Translations under genes and position numbers: made by a program | Shown here: piece by piece, positions 4,769-13,498 of the stretch | Layout of the letters: each line of letters opens with the position of its first letter | Numbering within the stretch: position 1 is the first letter of the stretch | The notes under the pieces: model-generated | What the model was told of the DNA's origin: nothing | The model's database searches: none | The model's input: only the letters and a program-made list of their open reading frames with translations | Source of the DNA: a virus | Length of the DNA: 43,200 nt | Strand: one strand, 5' to 3' | Virus record (IMG/VR): IMGVR_UViG_3300042301_002397 | Span: 1-43,200 of that record

Positions 4769-5848
4769 ATGTTAACCGAACAACAACAAAATGTTATTGT
4801 CGATGAATGGAATAATCGCCCTGATGATCCTCCTTCTTTAATAGAGTTAATTAAAATAGCATATCCAAATCAGCCAGAGTTAGATGGTCGTTGTAAAGAA
4901 GGTAAATATGTTCAAGCGTTTTTAGCGAAAAAAAGTTTAAAAGCAAGAGGCGCTCATGAATATAAATCAAAAAAAGCGCCCGATATTTCGGATGAAAATA
5001 GACAGTTTATTTTAAACAACGCCAAAACGATGAAGGCGTTAGAAATAACACGAATTATCTTTGACAATCCCACATTGTCTAATTTAAACAACGAAACTAG
5101 AATTGTCGCCAAATTTATATCTGAGAACGTGCTTCCAGCAGAAATTTATAAAGAACAAGAAGAAATAGCTCAAGAAGATTATGTATCTCCTCGATCTTTA
5201 GACAAAGCGATAAATAAAGTTAATAGATATGTATATGATTTAAATTTAAAACGCGAAACTTTAAACTCTAGACATAAAAGAGATTTAGAATGTTTATTAA
5301 AGTATATCAATACTTATAGATTCGTGCATCAAATTAATTCTTATGATGGTAATGTAGATAGAGATCTTTTTGAAAGTTCTTTCGTTCGTTATACATATGA
5401 TAAAAATGATCTTACAGAAGAAGAAGTAGATCAATATATTATATTAGCGTCAGAAGTAGTTATCGCTTCTAGCATACAAAGAAGAGTTGAGAAGTTGCAA
5501 AGGTTGTTAGAAGGAGCAGCGGACAACGATGCGAGAATTTCGATGGGTTTAGTCGAATCTATAAATACCGCACAACAAGAATATAATCAATGCGTCGGTC
5601 GTCAGCAAAAACTTGTTAACGATCTTAAAACAAAGCGTTCTGATAGATTGGGAAGTCAAATCAAACAAAATGCTAGTATTGTTAATCTTATTCAAGCTTG
5701 GAAAGAAGAAGAATCTAGAATAAAGATGATCAAATTGGCTGAAATACGCAAAGCGACTTTGGGAGAAGAGATATCTAAGCTAGAAGGCATGGACGAATTA
5801 AAGTGCCGTATATTAGGTATTTCTAAAGAGGAGATATTAAATGGTTAA
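4769..5848 (+). CDS. Hypothetical protein, small-terminase candidate
   Basis: A 359-residue, largely helical protein I do not recognise by motif. The N-terminal 60 residues (LTEQQQNVIVDEWNNRP...LIELIKIAYPNQPELDGRCKEGKYVQAFL) could form a helix-turn-helix with the look of DNA-recognition domains in small terminase subunits. The C-terminal third is a probable coiled coil (about 235-340). Its place, one gene before the ERCC4 nuclease and two before the large terminase in an overlapping row, fits a packaging role. The overlap of 8 bases with the next gene includes its ribosome site. The assignment rests on context and is uncertain. Confidence 0.4.
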   Translation: MLTEQQQNVIVDEWNNRPDDPPSLIELIKIAYPNQPELDGRCKEGKYVQAFLAKKSLKARGAHEYKSKKAPDISDENRQFILNNAKTMKALEITRIIFDNPTLSNLNNETRIVAKFISENVLPAEIYKEQEEIAQEDYVSPRSLDKAINKVNRYVYDLNLKRETLNSRHKRDLECLLKYINTYRFVHQINSYDGNVDRDLFESSFVRYTYDKNDLTEEEVDQYIILASEVVIASSIQRRVEKLQRLLEGAADNDARISMGLVESINTAQQEYNQCVGRQQKLVNDLKTKRSDRLGSQIKQNASIVNLIQAWKEEESRIKMIKLAEIRKATLGEEISKLEGMDELKCRILGISKEEILNG

Positions 5849-6770
5849 TTGCAAATTTTGTAATAAAGATTTTGATAACGATAAAAGTCTACATGCTCAT
5901 TTAAAGTCTCATAAAATTTCAGTGGGTGATTATTATCAACATTATTACCCTCGTAAAGACTTGTTAACTGATGAGCTTATTGAATTCAAGAATAAAGATC
6001 AATACTTTGATTCTGATTTTAACTCGAAAATAAACTTTAAAAAATGGGCGAAAACCTCTGATCCTAAGATGGTCGGAGATTATTGCAAAGGGTTGCTGCA
6101 AAAACGTCAAGAAAAGAAGAAGTCTATATATCCATTCTCTCAAGTAGAGTTAAAGTCTTCTGGAATTCCTAGCATTAACTTTTTAGAGACCGTTATCGGT
6201 GATTATTATGATTACTGCGACAATAATGGTTTTGAAAAGAAGTTTTTAAATCCAAAAAATTTACTTCTAATTGATTCAGTAAAGGATGACTATTGCATTT
6301 ATGTAGACACAAGAGAACAAAAGCCTTTAGAGTTTTCTAGATTAACTCAAGTAAAGAAGTTGAACTTCGGCGACTATTGTTTTGAGAATTTGGATGTATC
6401 AGGAAACACTTTTATCGAAAGAAAGTCGCTTAAAGACTTTATTGGAACTTTGGCCGGGGGATACGACAGATTTTGCCGAGAGATAGAAAGAGCCGCTGAG
6501 AGCAATAGTTCTGTTGTTGTGGTGGTTGAGAATGATTTGGCGACGTGTTTAAGATTCAATTATCTTCCGTATATTGCTAGAAACACAAAAGTCAATCCTG
6601 ACTTTATCTTCCACAAAGTCCGGTCGTTAATGACATTGTACAAGAACGTGCAGTTTTTATTTGTAGATGGTAGAGAAGAATGCGTAAGAGTAATAGAAAA
6701 AATCTTTATCAATAAAGATATATCATTAAATTACGATCTTCAGCTATTATATGATATAGAGAAGTTATGA
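5841..6770 (+). CDS. C2H2 zinc-finger ERCC4-type nuclease
   Basis: A 309-residue protein combining two recognisable parts. Residues 4-24 are a C2H2 finger (C4-x2-C7-x12-H20-x3-H24) followed by YYQHYYPRKD, a pairing also seen in other phage proteins. Residues about 150-285 are an ERCC4/XPF nuclease: VDTREQKP (155-162), GDY (177-179), and the catalytic ERKSLKDF (193-200). XPF-family nucleases cut branched or flapped DNA. The gene overlaps the next, the large terminase, by an ATGA, so translation is probably coupled. The finger may direct it to DNA structures or a packaging complex; that is inference. GAGGAG lies at a good distance before the start. Confidence 0.88.
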   Translation: MVNCKFCNKDFDNDKSLHAHLKSHKISVGDYYQHYYPRKDLLTDELIEFKNKDQYFDSDFNSKINFKKWAKTSDPKMVGDYCKGLLQKRQEKKKSIYPFSQVELKSSGIPSINFLETVIGDYYDYCDNNGFEKKFLNPKNLLLIDSVKDDYCIYVDTREQKPLEFSRLTQVKKLNFGDYCFENLDVSGNTFIERKSLKDFIGTLAGGYDRFCREIERAAESNSSVVVVVENDLATCLRFNYLPYIARNTKVNPDFIFHKVRSLMTLYKNVQFLFVDGREECVRVIEKIFINKDISLNYDLQLLYDIEKL

Positions 6771-8593
6771 TTTACTGCCCTGAAAAGTATAAAGGAACCT
6801 TTACTGATCTAAATCAAGAATATAAACTTCTTAAAGGAGAACTTGATGATAAAGAAGCTCGTATTACTCTCGCGAAGTTTCTAAGAAACAATATTGGCTT
6901 TACAACTGAGTTGTTGTCAGGAATAAAACTCGCTCCTTATCAAGAAATGATTCTCAAAGGAATGATGAATCGTAATTTTTGCTTGAATGTACTTGGTCGT
7001 GGTTGCGGCAAAAGCTTTTTAGGCAGCGTTTTTTGTTTTCTTCAATGTGTATTTGAGCCTAACACAAAAATATTAATTGCCGGTCCTACGTTTAGAACTG
7101 CGCGTTTTATTTTTAATTATTTAGAAAAGATCGTCGATTCAAAAGGCGGCGAACTTCTTCAACAAGCTTTTGGCGTGAAAGCTAAACGAAACGATCAATA
7201 TGAATGGCAAATTAATGGAGGGTCCATTACAGCTATTCCTCTTAATGGAGAAAAGATTCGTGGTTTTCGCGCCAATATTCTTTTATTAGACGAGTATCTT
7301 CTATTGCCTGAAGATATTATTAAAAATGTATTGATGCCATTCCTTGTCGCTCCTCAAAATATGAAAGAGCGCATGGAGATAAGAGAAATTGAAGATAATT
7401 TGATTAAAGAAGGACATTTGACTGAAACAGAAAGAATGGTGTTTCCAAACACGTCGAAAATGATAGCTCTTTCTTCAGCTTCTTTTACATTTGAGAATTT
7501 ATATAAAACTTACAAAGAGTGGAATGATAAGATTTATTCTAATGAAGATGGCGAAGCTAAATATTTTATAGCTCAAATGGGTTATGAAGCTTTGCCGAAA
7601 CACATGATTGACAACACTGTTATTGAGGAAGCTCAAAATGGTGGCACTTCTCATAGTTCGTTTTTACGAGAGTATTGCGCTCAATTTACAGATGGTAGTG
7701 ATGGATATTTCAGCGCAAAAAAGATGCATGAATGCACAATTCCAGATGGAGAAGCTCCGTACACTTTGATTAGAGGAAAATCTAATGCTAAATATATTTT
7801 AGGAATCGATCCTAGTTTTTCTAATAGCCCAAGTTCTGACTATTTTGCTATATCTGTTTTCGAATTAGACGAAGAACGTAAACAAGGAACATTGGTTCAT
7901 GGATACGCTGTTGCTGGTGGTAATTTAAAGTCTCATATTACTTATTTATACTATTTGATGAAGAGCTTCAATGTGATTATGATTTGTATCGATAATGCAG
8001 GATATCAATTTATTGATAGTGCAAAAGAAAGCGAATTGTTTAAAAAATCCAATATCAATTTAGAGTTTTTTGAATCTGATACTTGTCTTGAAGGAAACGA
8101 ATATATATCTATGACTCGTAAGGCCGCAAGAGACTATAATGTGGAAAAAGGCGCGATTTGCTTTAAACAAAATTTTACGACAGACTTTCTTCGTAAAGCA
8201 AACAATTACTTGCAAGCTTGCATTGATCATAAAAAAGTTTGGTTCGCGTCTAGAACTTCTGCTAACAACGAAGCTTTTGATATACAAAGTTCTTGTCATG
8301 TTAATTTAGATAACGTCGGGCATGAATCTGTTTTAGATTTCATCGAATTCCAAGATAATATCATATATCAAACGAAAAAGCAGTGCGCGTTAATAGAAGT
8401 GAGATCTTCTGCCAAAGGATCTCAGTCTTTTGACTTGCCTCAACATCTAAAAAGAGACATGTCTCCCAATAGAGCTAGAAAAGATAATTACACAACTTTA
8501 ATGTTAGCAAATTGGGCTACAAAGTTTTATTTTGAACTTGAAGCTTCATCAAAAATTAAAGAAGTGTGTACTTTTTCGCCAAGAATGATATAA
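6767..8593 (+). CDS. terL: Terminase large subunit
   Basis: A 608-residue protein with the two domains of the DNA-packaging motor. ATPase: Walker A GRGCGKS (77-83), Walker B ILLLDE (171-176), coupling motif SSAS (236-239). RNase H-like nuclease: GIDPSF with D348, a second acidic strand ICIDNAG with D409, and a late RARKDNYTTLMLANW segment supplying the third acidic site (near 575). It pumps DNA into the prohead at the portal and cuts the concatemer. Size and order fit T4/marine-phage type large terminases. It starts inside the nuclease gene stop (ATGA), and the downstream gap of 19 bases carries a GTGTAA motif. Confidence 0.95.
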   Translation: MIYCPEKYKGTFTDLNQEYKLLKGELDDKEARITLAKFLRNNIGFTTELLSGIKLAPYQEMILKGMMNRNFCLNVLGRGCGKSFLGSVFCFLQCVFEPNTKILIAGPTFRTARFIFNYLEKIVDSKGGELLQQAFGVKAKRNDQYEWQINGGSITAIPLNGEKIRGFRANILLLDEYLLLPEDIIKNVLMPFLVAPQNMKERMEIREIEDNLIKEGHLTETERMVFPNTSKMIALSSASFTFENLYKTYKEWNDKIYSNEDGEAKYFIAQMGYEALPKHMIDNTVIEEAQNGGTSHSSFLREYCAQFTDGSDGYFSAKKMHECTIPDGEAPYTLIRGKSNAKYILGIDPSFSNSPSSDYFAISVFELDEERKQGTLVHGYAVAGGNLKSHITYLYYLMKSFNVIMICIDNAGYQFIDSAKESELFKKSNINLEFFESDTCLEGNEYISMTRKAARDYNVEKGAICFKQNFTTDFLRKANNYLQACIDHKKVWFASRTSANNEAFDIQSSCHVNLDNVGHESVLDFIEFQDNIIYQTKKQCALIEVRSSAKGSQSFDLPQHLKRDMSPNRARKDNYTTLMLANWATKFYFELEASSKIKEVCTFSPRMI

Positions 8594-8597
8594 AAAG

Positions 8598-8612
8598 GTG
8601 TAATTAATAAAA
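8598..8612 (+). promoter_or_regulatory. GTGTAA motif, site 1
   Basis: GTGTAATTAATAAAA directly before the ATG at 8613, with no Shine-Dalgarno sequence. Same motif and spacing class as the sites at 9733, 11628, 17214, 18693, 30238 and 35453. Candidate late promoter or start-context signal. Confidence 0.45.
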
Positions 8613-9764
8613 ATGCCGCAAAGTCTTATAGGTTTAAAGCAGATCAAATCTGGCGAAATTGGAAATTATATAACTGGAGCTTTAGGAGTGTCAAGCACTG
8701 GCTCAACAGTATATACTTCCAAGCCTTCTGTCTTTAATGACTCTCTTACGGTCAGCGGGGCGGCTGATTTAAAAGACACTTCTTACGCTAGAGAAGATTT
8801 TCAAATCGCTTCTGGATTGTTAGTGTCTGGAAATATAACAGGATTAGGAACTTTAAATATTACTGGCGTTGCTAGATTTGATGGAGACGTTTCTTTCGAT
8901 AATCCAGTTATAATGGAAGATACTTTTATTGTATCTGGTGCTGCTGGATTTTCTGGAACTTCTAGATTTGATGCGGCGGCTACATTTAATTCCACAACTA
9001 CTTTTAATGATCCGATAGTCGTAACTGACACTTTAAGCGTCGGAGTTGTTAATACGGTTTTTAGCGGAAGCTTCCAGTCTTTGGGAGACGTGCGTCTTGG
9101 AACAAGCGCGGGCGGAACTACAAATACATATCTAATTGGAAATAATATTTTCTCTGGAAATGCTAATTTTTCTGGGATTAATTATCATGGAGGATCAAAT
9201 TACTTTTCAGGAATAACAAATTTCAATAGCGGAGTGTCATTTAATAGTGGAAACATTATTTTTAGCGGAACTGGTCAAGCTTTCGCTACAAAAACAACTT
9301 TTTCAGGAGATGTTTCTTTGTTAGGAAATACGACTGGATTATCAGTTGTAATAACTTCTTCTTTAGGGGTTTCAAGTAACGCCGTACTAACTAATAGCGG
9401 TCAATCATTTTTTTATAATGATGTTTACGTATCTGGAAATGGCAATGATTTAATACTCAGAGGAAATTCACTGCAATTATCAGATTCTGACGTAGCTCAA
9501 TTAAGCGGCGTTTCAGATTATAATGAATCTTATATTAATTTAAACAGCGGCTCATTTTTAGAAATCAAGAGCGGATCAAAAGAAACTTTATATAAAGATT
9601 CTAATTTTACCGTTAAGAGTGGCGCAAAATTTAATATAGAAACAGGATTTTATACTCAAGCTTTTGGGTCTATTCCCGGTACAGGCTCTGTTCCAAGTGG
9701 GCAATTGTACGTTCAGCAGTTAACTATAAACAGTGTAACATATAATGTTCTCGCCATCAGATAA
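8613..9764 (+). CDS. Beaded beta-repeat fibre-like protein (paralogue of 17228-18691)
   Basis: A 383-residue protein of short beta-repeats with recurrent FSG/VSG/FNSG units, poor in Cys and charged residues, the look of a trimeric fibre shaft. Its first 12 residues (MPQSLIGLKQIK) are identical to those of the 487-residue protein at 17228-18691, and both have the order YITG/YVTG near residue 20, AATFN..TTFNDP, then NYLIG/NYFVG-NN-FSG blocks. They are paralogues. The shared start may be a virion docking segment. Its place between terminase and portal, where head genes are expected, suggests a head or neck fibre, but this is not shown. The end overlaps the portal gene. Confidence 0.65.
   Translation: MPQSLIGLKQIKSGEIGNYITGALGVSSTGSTVYTSKPSVFNDSLTVSGAADLKDTSYAREDFQIASGLLVSGNITGLGTLNITGVARFDGDVSFDNPVIMEDTFIVSGAAGFSGTSRFDAAATFNSTTTFNDPIVVTDTLSVGVVNTVFSGSFQSLGDVRLGTSAGGTTNTYLIGNNIFSGNANFSGINYHGGSNYFSGITNFNSGVSFNSGNIIFSGTGQAFATKTTFSGDVSLLGNTTGLSVVITSSLGVSSNAVLTNSGQSFFYNDVYVSGNGNDLILRGNSLQLSDSDVAQLSGVSDYNESYINLNSGSFLEIKSGSKETLYKDSNFTVKSGAKFNIETGFYTQAFGSIPGTGSVPSGQLYVQQLTINSVTYNVLAIR
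9733..9744 (+). promoter_or_regulatory. GTGTAA motif, site 2
   Basis: GTGTAACATATA directly before ATG 9745, inside the end of the preceding gene. Its presence favours 9745 over the in-frame ATG at 9766 as the portal start. Confidence 0.35.
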
Positions 9765-11616
9765 AATGAAATCAAAACTTAAATCTCAAGAAATAGAGCC
9801 TTTGATGGTTTCGACAGCTTCTTCTAACACAAGCATGAGAAGAAACAAGGCTGGATCTATAGAAAGAACAGACAAGTTTAAAAATATTGATGACGGATTG
9901 ATGCCGTTTAAATATACTCGTACTAATTTCGCGGACAGAAGTACAATTGACATTAAAGATGCTACTATTTTATGTCAAAAAGCTTATTATAATTTTGCTC
10001 AATTTAGAAACGTTATTGATTTGATGACGGAATTTTCTGTTAGCAATTTATATTTCCAAGGAGGAACAAAAAAAGCGCGAGATTTCTTTCAAGCATTATT
10101 TAATAAGATTAATCTTTGGAGTTTTCAAGATAGATTTTTTAGAGAATATTACCGTTCAGGAAATGTATTTATTTATCGCTTCGACGGAATTCTGCAAGAA
10201 GAAGATACAAATAGGCTTGTTCAATTGTTAGGAAAAGGACCATTAAATACTTCTAATGTTAAAATTCCAGTTCGTTACGTTATTATAAATCCAGTTGATA
10301 TTCAATTTTCTAGCGGTACATCTTATCTTACTGGCAAATATTATAAAGTTCTTAGCGAATATGAATTAAGCAAATTAAGGGTTATTACCACAGAAGAAGA
10401 TCAGCAAATTTTCGATAGTTTCGACGCTGAAACTCAGAGACTTATAAAAACTTCTAAGATCGGTTCTTTGAGAATTGTTCTTGATCAAGAAAGATTTACA
10501 TCTGTATTTTACAAAAAGCAAGATTATGAACCTTTCGCTGTCCCTATGGGATATCCAGTTCTTGAAGATATTAACTTTAAAGCTGAGTTAAAGAAGATGG
10601 ACATGGCTATTGCTCGCACAATGCAGCAAGCCATTTTGTTGGTTACAATGGGCGCTGAACCGGAAAAAGGCGGCATCAATCAAAAGAATCTAGAGTCGAT
10701 GCAAAAGTTATTTGAAAATGAATCTGTTGGTCGTGTTCTTATTGCTGATTATACTACTAAAGCTGAATTCGTGGTTCCTAAGATTGCTGACTTATTAGAT
10801 CCTAAGAAATACGAAACAGTCAATAACGACATTAACCTTGGTCTTAATAATATTTTAGTCGGAGGAGAAAAATTCTCTAATCAAGAAGCTAAAATAGAAG
10901 TGTTCTTAGCGAGATTAAATCAAGGTCGCCAAGCTTTCTTGAATGACCTTTTAATTCCAGAGATAAAGAGAATATCTAAAGCTCTTGGATTTAGGGGATA
11001 TCCTGTTCCTTATTTTGAAGAAGTAAACTTGAAAGACAACACAACTCAAAATCGTGTTTATACAAGACTTTTGGAGCTTGGCGTTCTTACTCCAGAAGAA
11101 ACTCTCAAGGCAATCGAAACTGGTGTGCTTCCAGATTTAGAGTCTTCTGTCGAATCTCAAAGAGCGGCTAAGACTTTAAGAGACGAAGGACTTTACGCTC
11201 CAATTATTGGCGGAGCTAAATCTGCTCCAGAAGCAGGAAGACCAGCAGGAACAACAAAGATTAAACAACAAGTTAAAGCTGAAGAAAACGCTTATAGCTT
11301 TACGAACGCTTATAGCTTTACAAAGATAAAAGAAAATATCTTTAAATTTCAGCAGCTTCAAGGTTCAGTAGAAGGCTTTTTAAAGAAGAAGCATAATAAG
11401 AAAAAATTAAATGATAGTCAAAAACAAATTGCTGAAGAGATTTCTAAAATAATTATAGCAAATGAAGTCTCGGAATCTTGGGATCAAAACGTCGAAAAAT
11501 ATTGTAATAATCCTATAGATTCAAATGCAACTAGAATAAACGAGATAAATAATATTGCAGTTGAGCATGGGCTTGATCCATTTATGGCGTCAATTTTATT
11601 AAATAGTAAATTATAA
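9745..11616 (+). CDS. Portal protein
   Basis: A 623-residue protein placed two genes after the large terminase. Features expected of portal proteins are present: an N-terminal wing/clip segment with FRNVIDLMTEFSVSNLYFQGG (about 90-110), FREYYRSGNVFIYRFDG (about 135-150), and a central crown-side stretch NINLGLNNILVGGEKFSNQEAKIEVFLARLNQGRQAFLNDLLIPEIKRI, which resembles portal stem helices. It would form the dodecameric ring through which DNA enters. The C-terminal 150 residues are an extra Lys-rich, helical extension after an Ala/Gly/Pro linker, with a tandem NAYSFT duplication. An alternative ATG lies 21 bases downstream. Assignment rests on size, order and these segments. Confidence 0.85.
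   Translation: MFSPSDKMKSKLKSQEIEPLMVSTASSNTSMRRNKAGSIERTDKFKNIDDGLMPFKYTRTNFADRSTIDIKDATILCQKAYYNFAQFRNVIDLMTEFSVSNLYFQGGTKKARDFFQALFNKINLWSFQDRFFREYYRSGNVFIYRFDGILQEEDTNRLVQLLGKGPLNTSNVKIPVRYVIINPVDIQFSSGTSYLTGKYYKVLSEYELSKLRVITTEEDQQIFDSFDAETQRLIKTSKIGSLRIVLDQERFTSVFYKKQDYEPFAVPMGYPVLEDINFKAELKKMDMAIARTMQQAILLVTMGAEPEKGGINQKNLESMQKLFENESVGRVLIADYTTKAEFVVPKIADLLDPKKYETVNNDINLGLNNILVGGEKFSNQEAKIEVFLARLNQGRQAFLNDLLIPEIKRISKALGFRGYPVPYFEEVNLKDNTTQNRVYTRLLELGVLTPEETLKAIETGVLPDLESSVESQRAAKTLRDEGLYAPIIGGAKSAPEAGRPAGTTKIKQQVKAEENAYSFTNAYSFTKIKENIFKFQQLQGSVEGFLKKKHNKKKLNDSQKQIAEEISKIIIANEVSESWDQNVEKYCNNPIDSNATRINEINNIAVEHGLDPFMASILLNSKL
11287..11322 (+). repeat. 18-base tandem duplication inside the portal gene
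   Basis: Two consecutive 18-base units differing only at the last base (AACGCTTATAGCTTTAC plus G or A). They encode NAYSFT twice, in frame, at the start of the C-terminal extension. Recent slippage product. Confidence 0.85.
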
Positions 11617-11627
11617 TTAATAAATTA

Positions 11628-11647
11628 GTGTAATATAATAAAAATAA
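11628..11647 (+). promoter_or_regulatory. GTGTAA motif, site 3
   Basis: GTGTAATATAATAAAAATAA before ATG 11648. GTGTAATATAATAAA is identical to the site before 18708, and AATATAATAAA recurs before the start at 43197. Confidence 0.5.
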
Positions 11648-12319
11648 ATGAACTCGGAAGCATTTAACGATCCAATTGAGATCGAGTATAAAAAACAGGA
11701 GATTAAATCTCCCGTTGAAGACGTTATTATCTCTGGAGAAAATTTTGTATTGCCAAAATTAGAGAAACTTGACGTTGAAATAGAAGCTAAAAGATCTGGG
11801 CCAAAAAGTGGGGCGCAAACTCCATCTAAGCCTTCTGAGAAAAAGAAAGGGTCTTCTAAAAATAAGCCTGGATCTGCTGGAACAAGCGGTGACGCAATAA
11901 CTTTTTCAACTAAAGTTATAGAGATGCTCAAAAACAAAGTAAAAGATCATAACTCTAATCATTCTAGAAAAGTTAATTTAACTCAGTTAAAAAAGGTATA
12001 TCGCAGAGGCGCTGGTGCATTTAGTTCTTCTCATAGACCGGGAATGACTAGAGGCGGTTGGGCTGCGGCGCGGGTGAATATGTTTTTGAGAATGATGGCG
12101 GGTAAATCTGTTAAAGATTCTTACAGAAAAGCTGATTCTGATGTTGCTCGCAGTTCGGCTTCTATTGATATATCAGATTCTTGGGAATTAGAAGATGTAG
12201 ATTTTGCTCAAGCTGAAATTGATATAAAAGAATATGATTTGAATTATGATTTTGAAAATGTAGAAGAACTTTATTTAGACGAAGAAAACAACTCAAGCAA
12301 ATTCTGGTATGAACTATAA
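11648..12319 (+). CDS. Structural-module protein with RGxGA-HRPGMT domain
   Basis: A 223-residue protein. The first 90 residues are charged, Ser/Lys/Pro-rich and probably disordered. Residues about 105-165 form the only folded-looking part, with VYRRGAGAF...HRPGMTRGGWAAARVNMFLRM. A similar short domain (RG.GA...HRPG.T...WA.ARV..FL) recurs in many phage structural and unassigned proteins; I believe it corresponds to a domain of unknown function (DUF5824-like), but could not check. The C-terminus is very acidic. It overlaps the next gene by 11 bases. It lies between portal and protease, so a head or packaging-accessory role is likely but unproven. Confidence 0.6.
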   Translation: MNSEAFNDPIEIEYKKQEIKSPVEDVIISGENFVLPKLEKLDVEIEAKRSGPKSGAQTPSKPSEKKKGSSKNKPGSAGTSGDAITFSTKVIEMLKNKVKDHNSNHSRKVNLTQLKKVYRRGAGAFSSSHRPGMTRGGWAAARVNMFLRMMAGKSVKDSYRKADSDVARSSASIDISDSWELEDVDFAQAEIDIKEYDLNYDFENVEELYLDEENNSSKFWYEL

Positions 12320-13481
12320 TAATTCTGTAGAACTAGATTTTTCTAGTCAAATATCTTTAGCTGCTAACGAGAAAAAGACTTTGAACAAGCCTTTTAGAAC
12401 TCCCAGTGGTCCTAAGAAGTTTTCTGTATATGTAAAAAACGAAAAGAGCAATGTCGTCAAAGTAAATTTTGGCGATCCAAACATGGAGATCAAGAGAGAT
12501 GATCCTGCTAGAAGAAAAAGTTTTAGAGCAAGGCATGGTTGCGACAAAAATCCCGGCCCTAAGTGGAAAGCTAAATATTGGTCATGCAGACAATGGAGAG
12601 CTGGCGCGCCAGTTGAAGGTTCAGTTATTGTAGAATCAGAAGCTAATAAAGGTCTTTGGTATAATATCCAAAAGAAAAAAGAAAAAATGGGCAAAAATTA
12701 TAAACCTGCCCAACCTGGAGATAAAGATTTTCCCAAACAAGACGCTTTAAAAAAAGCTCAAGCTGAAGAAGGCGAATGGGATGGAGTAACTTTCTGGGAT
12801 CAAGCTGAATTGCTTAAAATTTGGCCTGATTTATCTAAAGCTCAAGAAGTACAAGATGATTCAGAAGAGTTAGATGAATATAAAGGCGATTTTCTTGGAA
12901 TGTCAATTGGCTCTTTAAGATCTATACAAGCTCATGTAACTGCAATATTAAATAATATAGAAGATCCTAATGTTAAAGAAAATTTAACTGAATCATTTTT
13001 ACAAGGTAGAATTGCTATTACAGAAGATTATGTATTGATGATTCATAATTATGTTATGTTTAATAAAGAAGATGAATATTCTAACGCTGATGATAATGGC
13101 GAAATGCAAGATGAGGAAGACGATTATGAAAATGGCGCGATGGTTAAGAACATTAATCCTTCTTGTGATCATTACGGAAGCGAGGGAATCGTTCAATCAG
13201 TAGAAGACTTGCCTAATAAAATGGGTAAAGTAGTAAAATATAAAGTTACTAATGATGGCTCTGCTTATAAAATAGGCGACGTATTAACTAAGACAAAAGA
13301 TCAATTAAGAAAATATGATCCTAAAAAATTTAATCCTTCTACTCTTTCGCCTGAAGTTCTTAAAAAGCTTAAAAAAATTACTGAGCAAATTAATCCAGAA
13401 GAAAAAGAGCATGGTGGAGGCAACGGATTTTCAGAAGACGAAAAAGAATATCAAAAAAGATACGATCAAGTTCAATGGTAA
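12309..13481 (+). CDS. Multi-module phage protein of unknown function
   Basis: A 390-residue protein made of short modules. Residues about 66-96 have RRKSFRARHGCD...KYWSCRQW, a Cys/His motif that recurs in many phage head-region proteins. Residues about 120-180 are Lys/Pro-rich with GEWDGVTFWDQAELLKIWPDL. Residues about 278-340 (MVKNINPSCDHYGSEGIVQSVEDLPN...GKVVKYKV....YKIGDVL) look like a small SH3-like beta-barrel, also seen as an add-on in other phage proteins. The C-terminus is charged. It starts inside the end of the previous gene. Head-region position suggests a minor structural or assembly factor; I cannot name it. Confidence 0.6.
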   Translation: MNYNNSVELDFSSQISLAANEKKTLNKPFRTPSGPKKFSVYVKNEKSNVVKVNFGDPNMEIKRDDPARRKSFRARHGCDKNPGPKWKAKYWSCRQWRAGAPVEGSVIVESEANKGLWYNIQKKKEKMGKNYKPAQPGDKDFPKQDALKKAQAEEGEWDGVTFWDQAELLKIWPDLSKAQEVQDDSEELDEYKGDFLGMSIGSLRSIQAHVTAILNNIEDPNVKENLTESFLQGRIAITEDYVLMIHNYVMFNKEDEYSNADDNGEMQDEEDDYENGAMVKNINPSCDHYGSEGIVQSVEDLPNKMGKVVKYKVTNDGSAYKIGDVLTKTKDQLRKYDPKKFNPSTLSPEVLKKLKKITEQINPEEKEHGGGNGFSEDEKEYQKRYDQVQW

Positions 13482-13498
13482 TTAAATTTTAAAATAAT

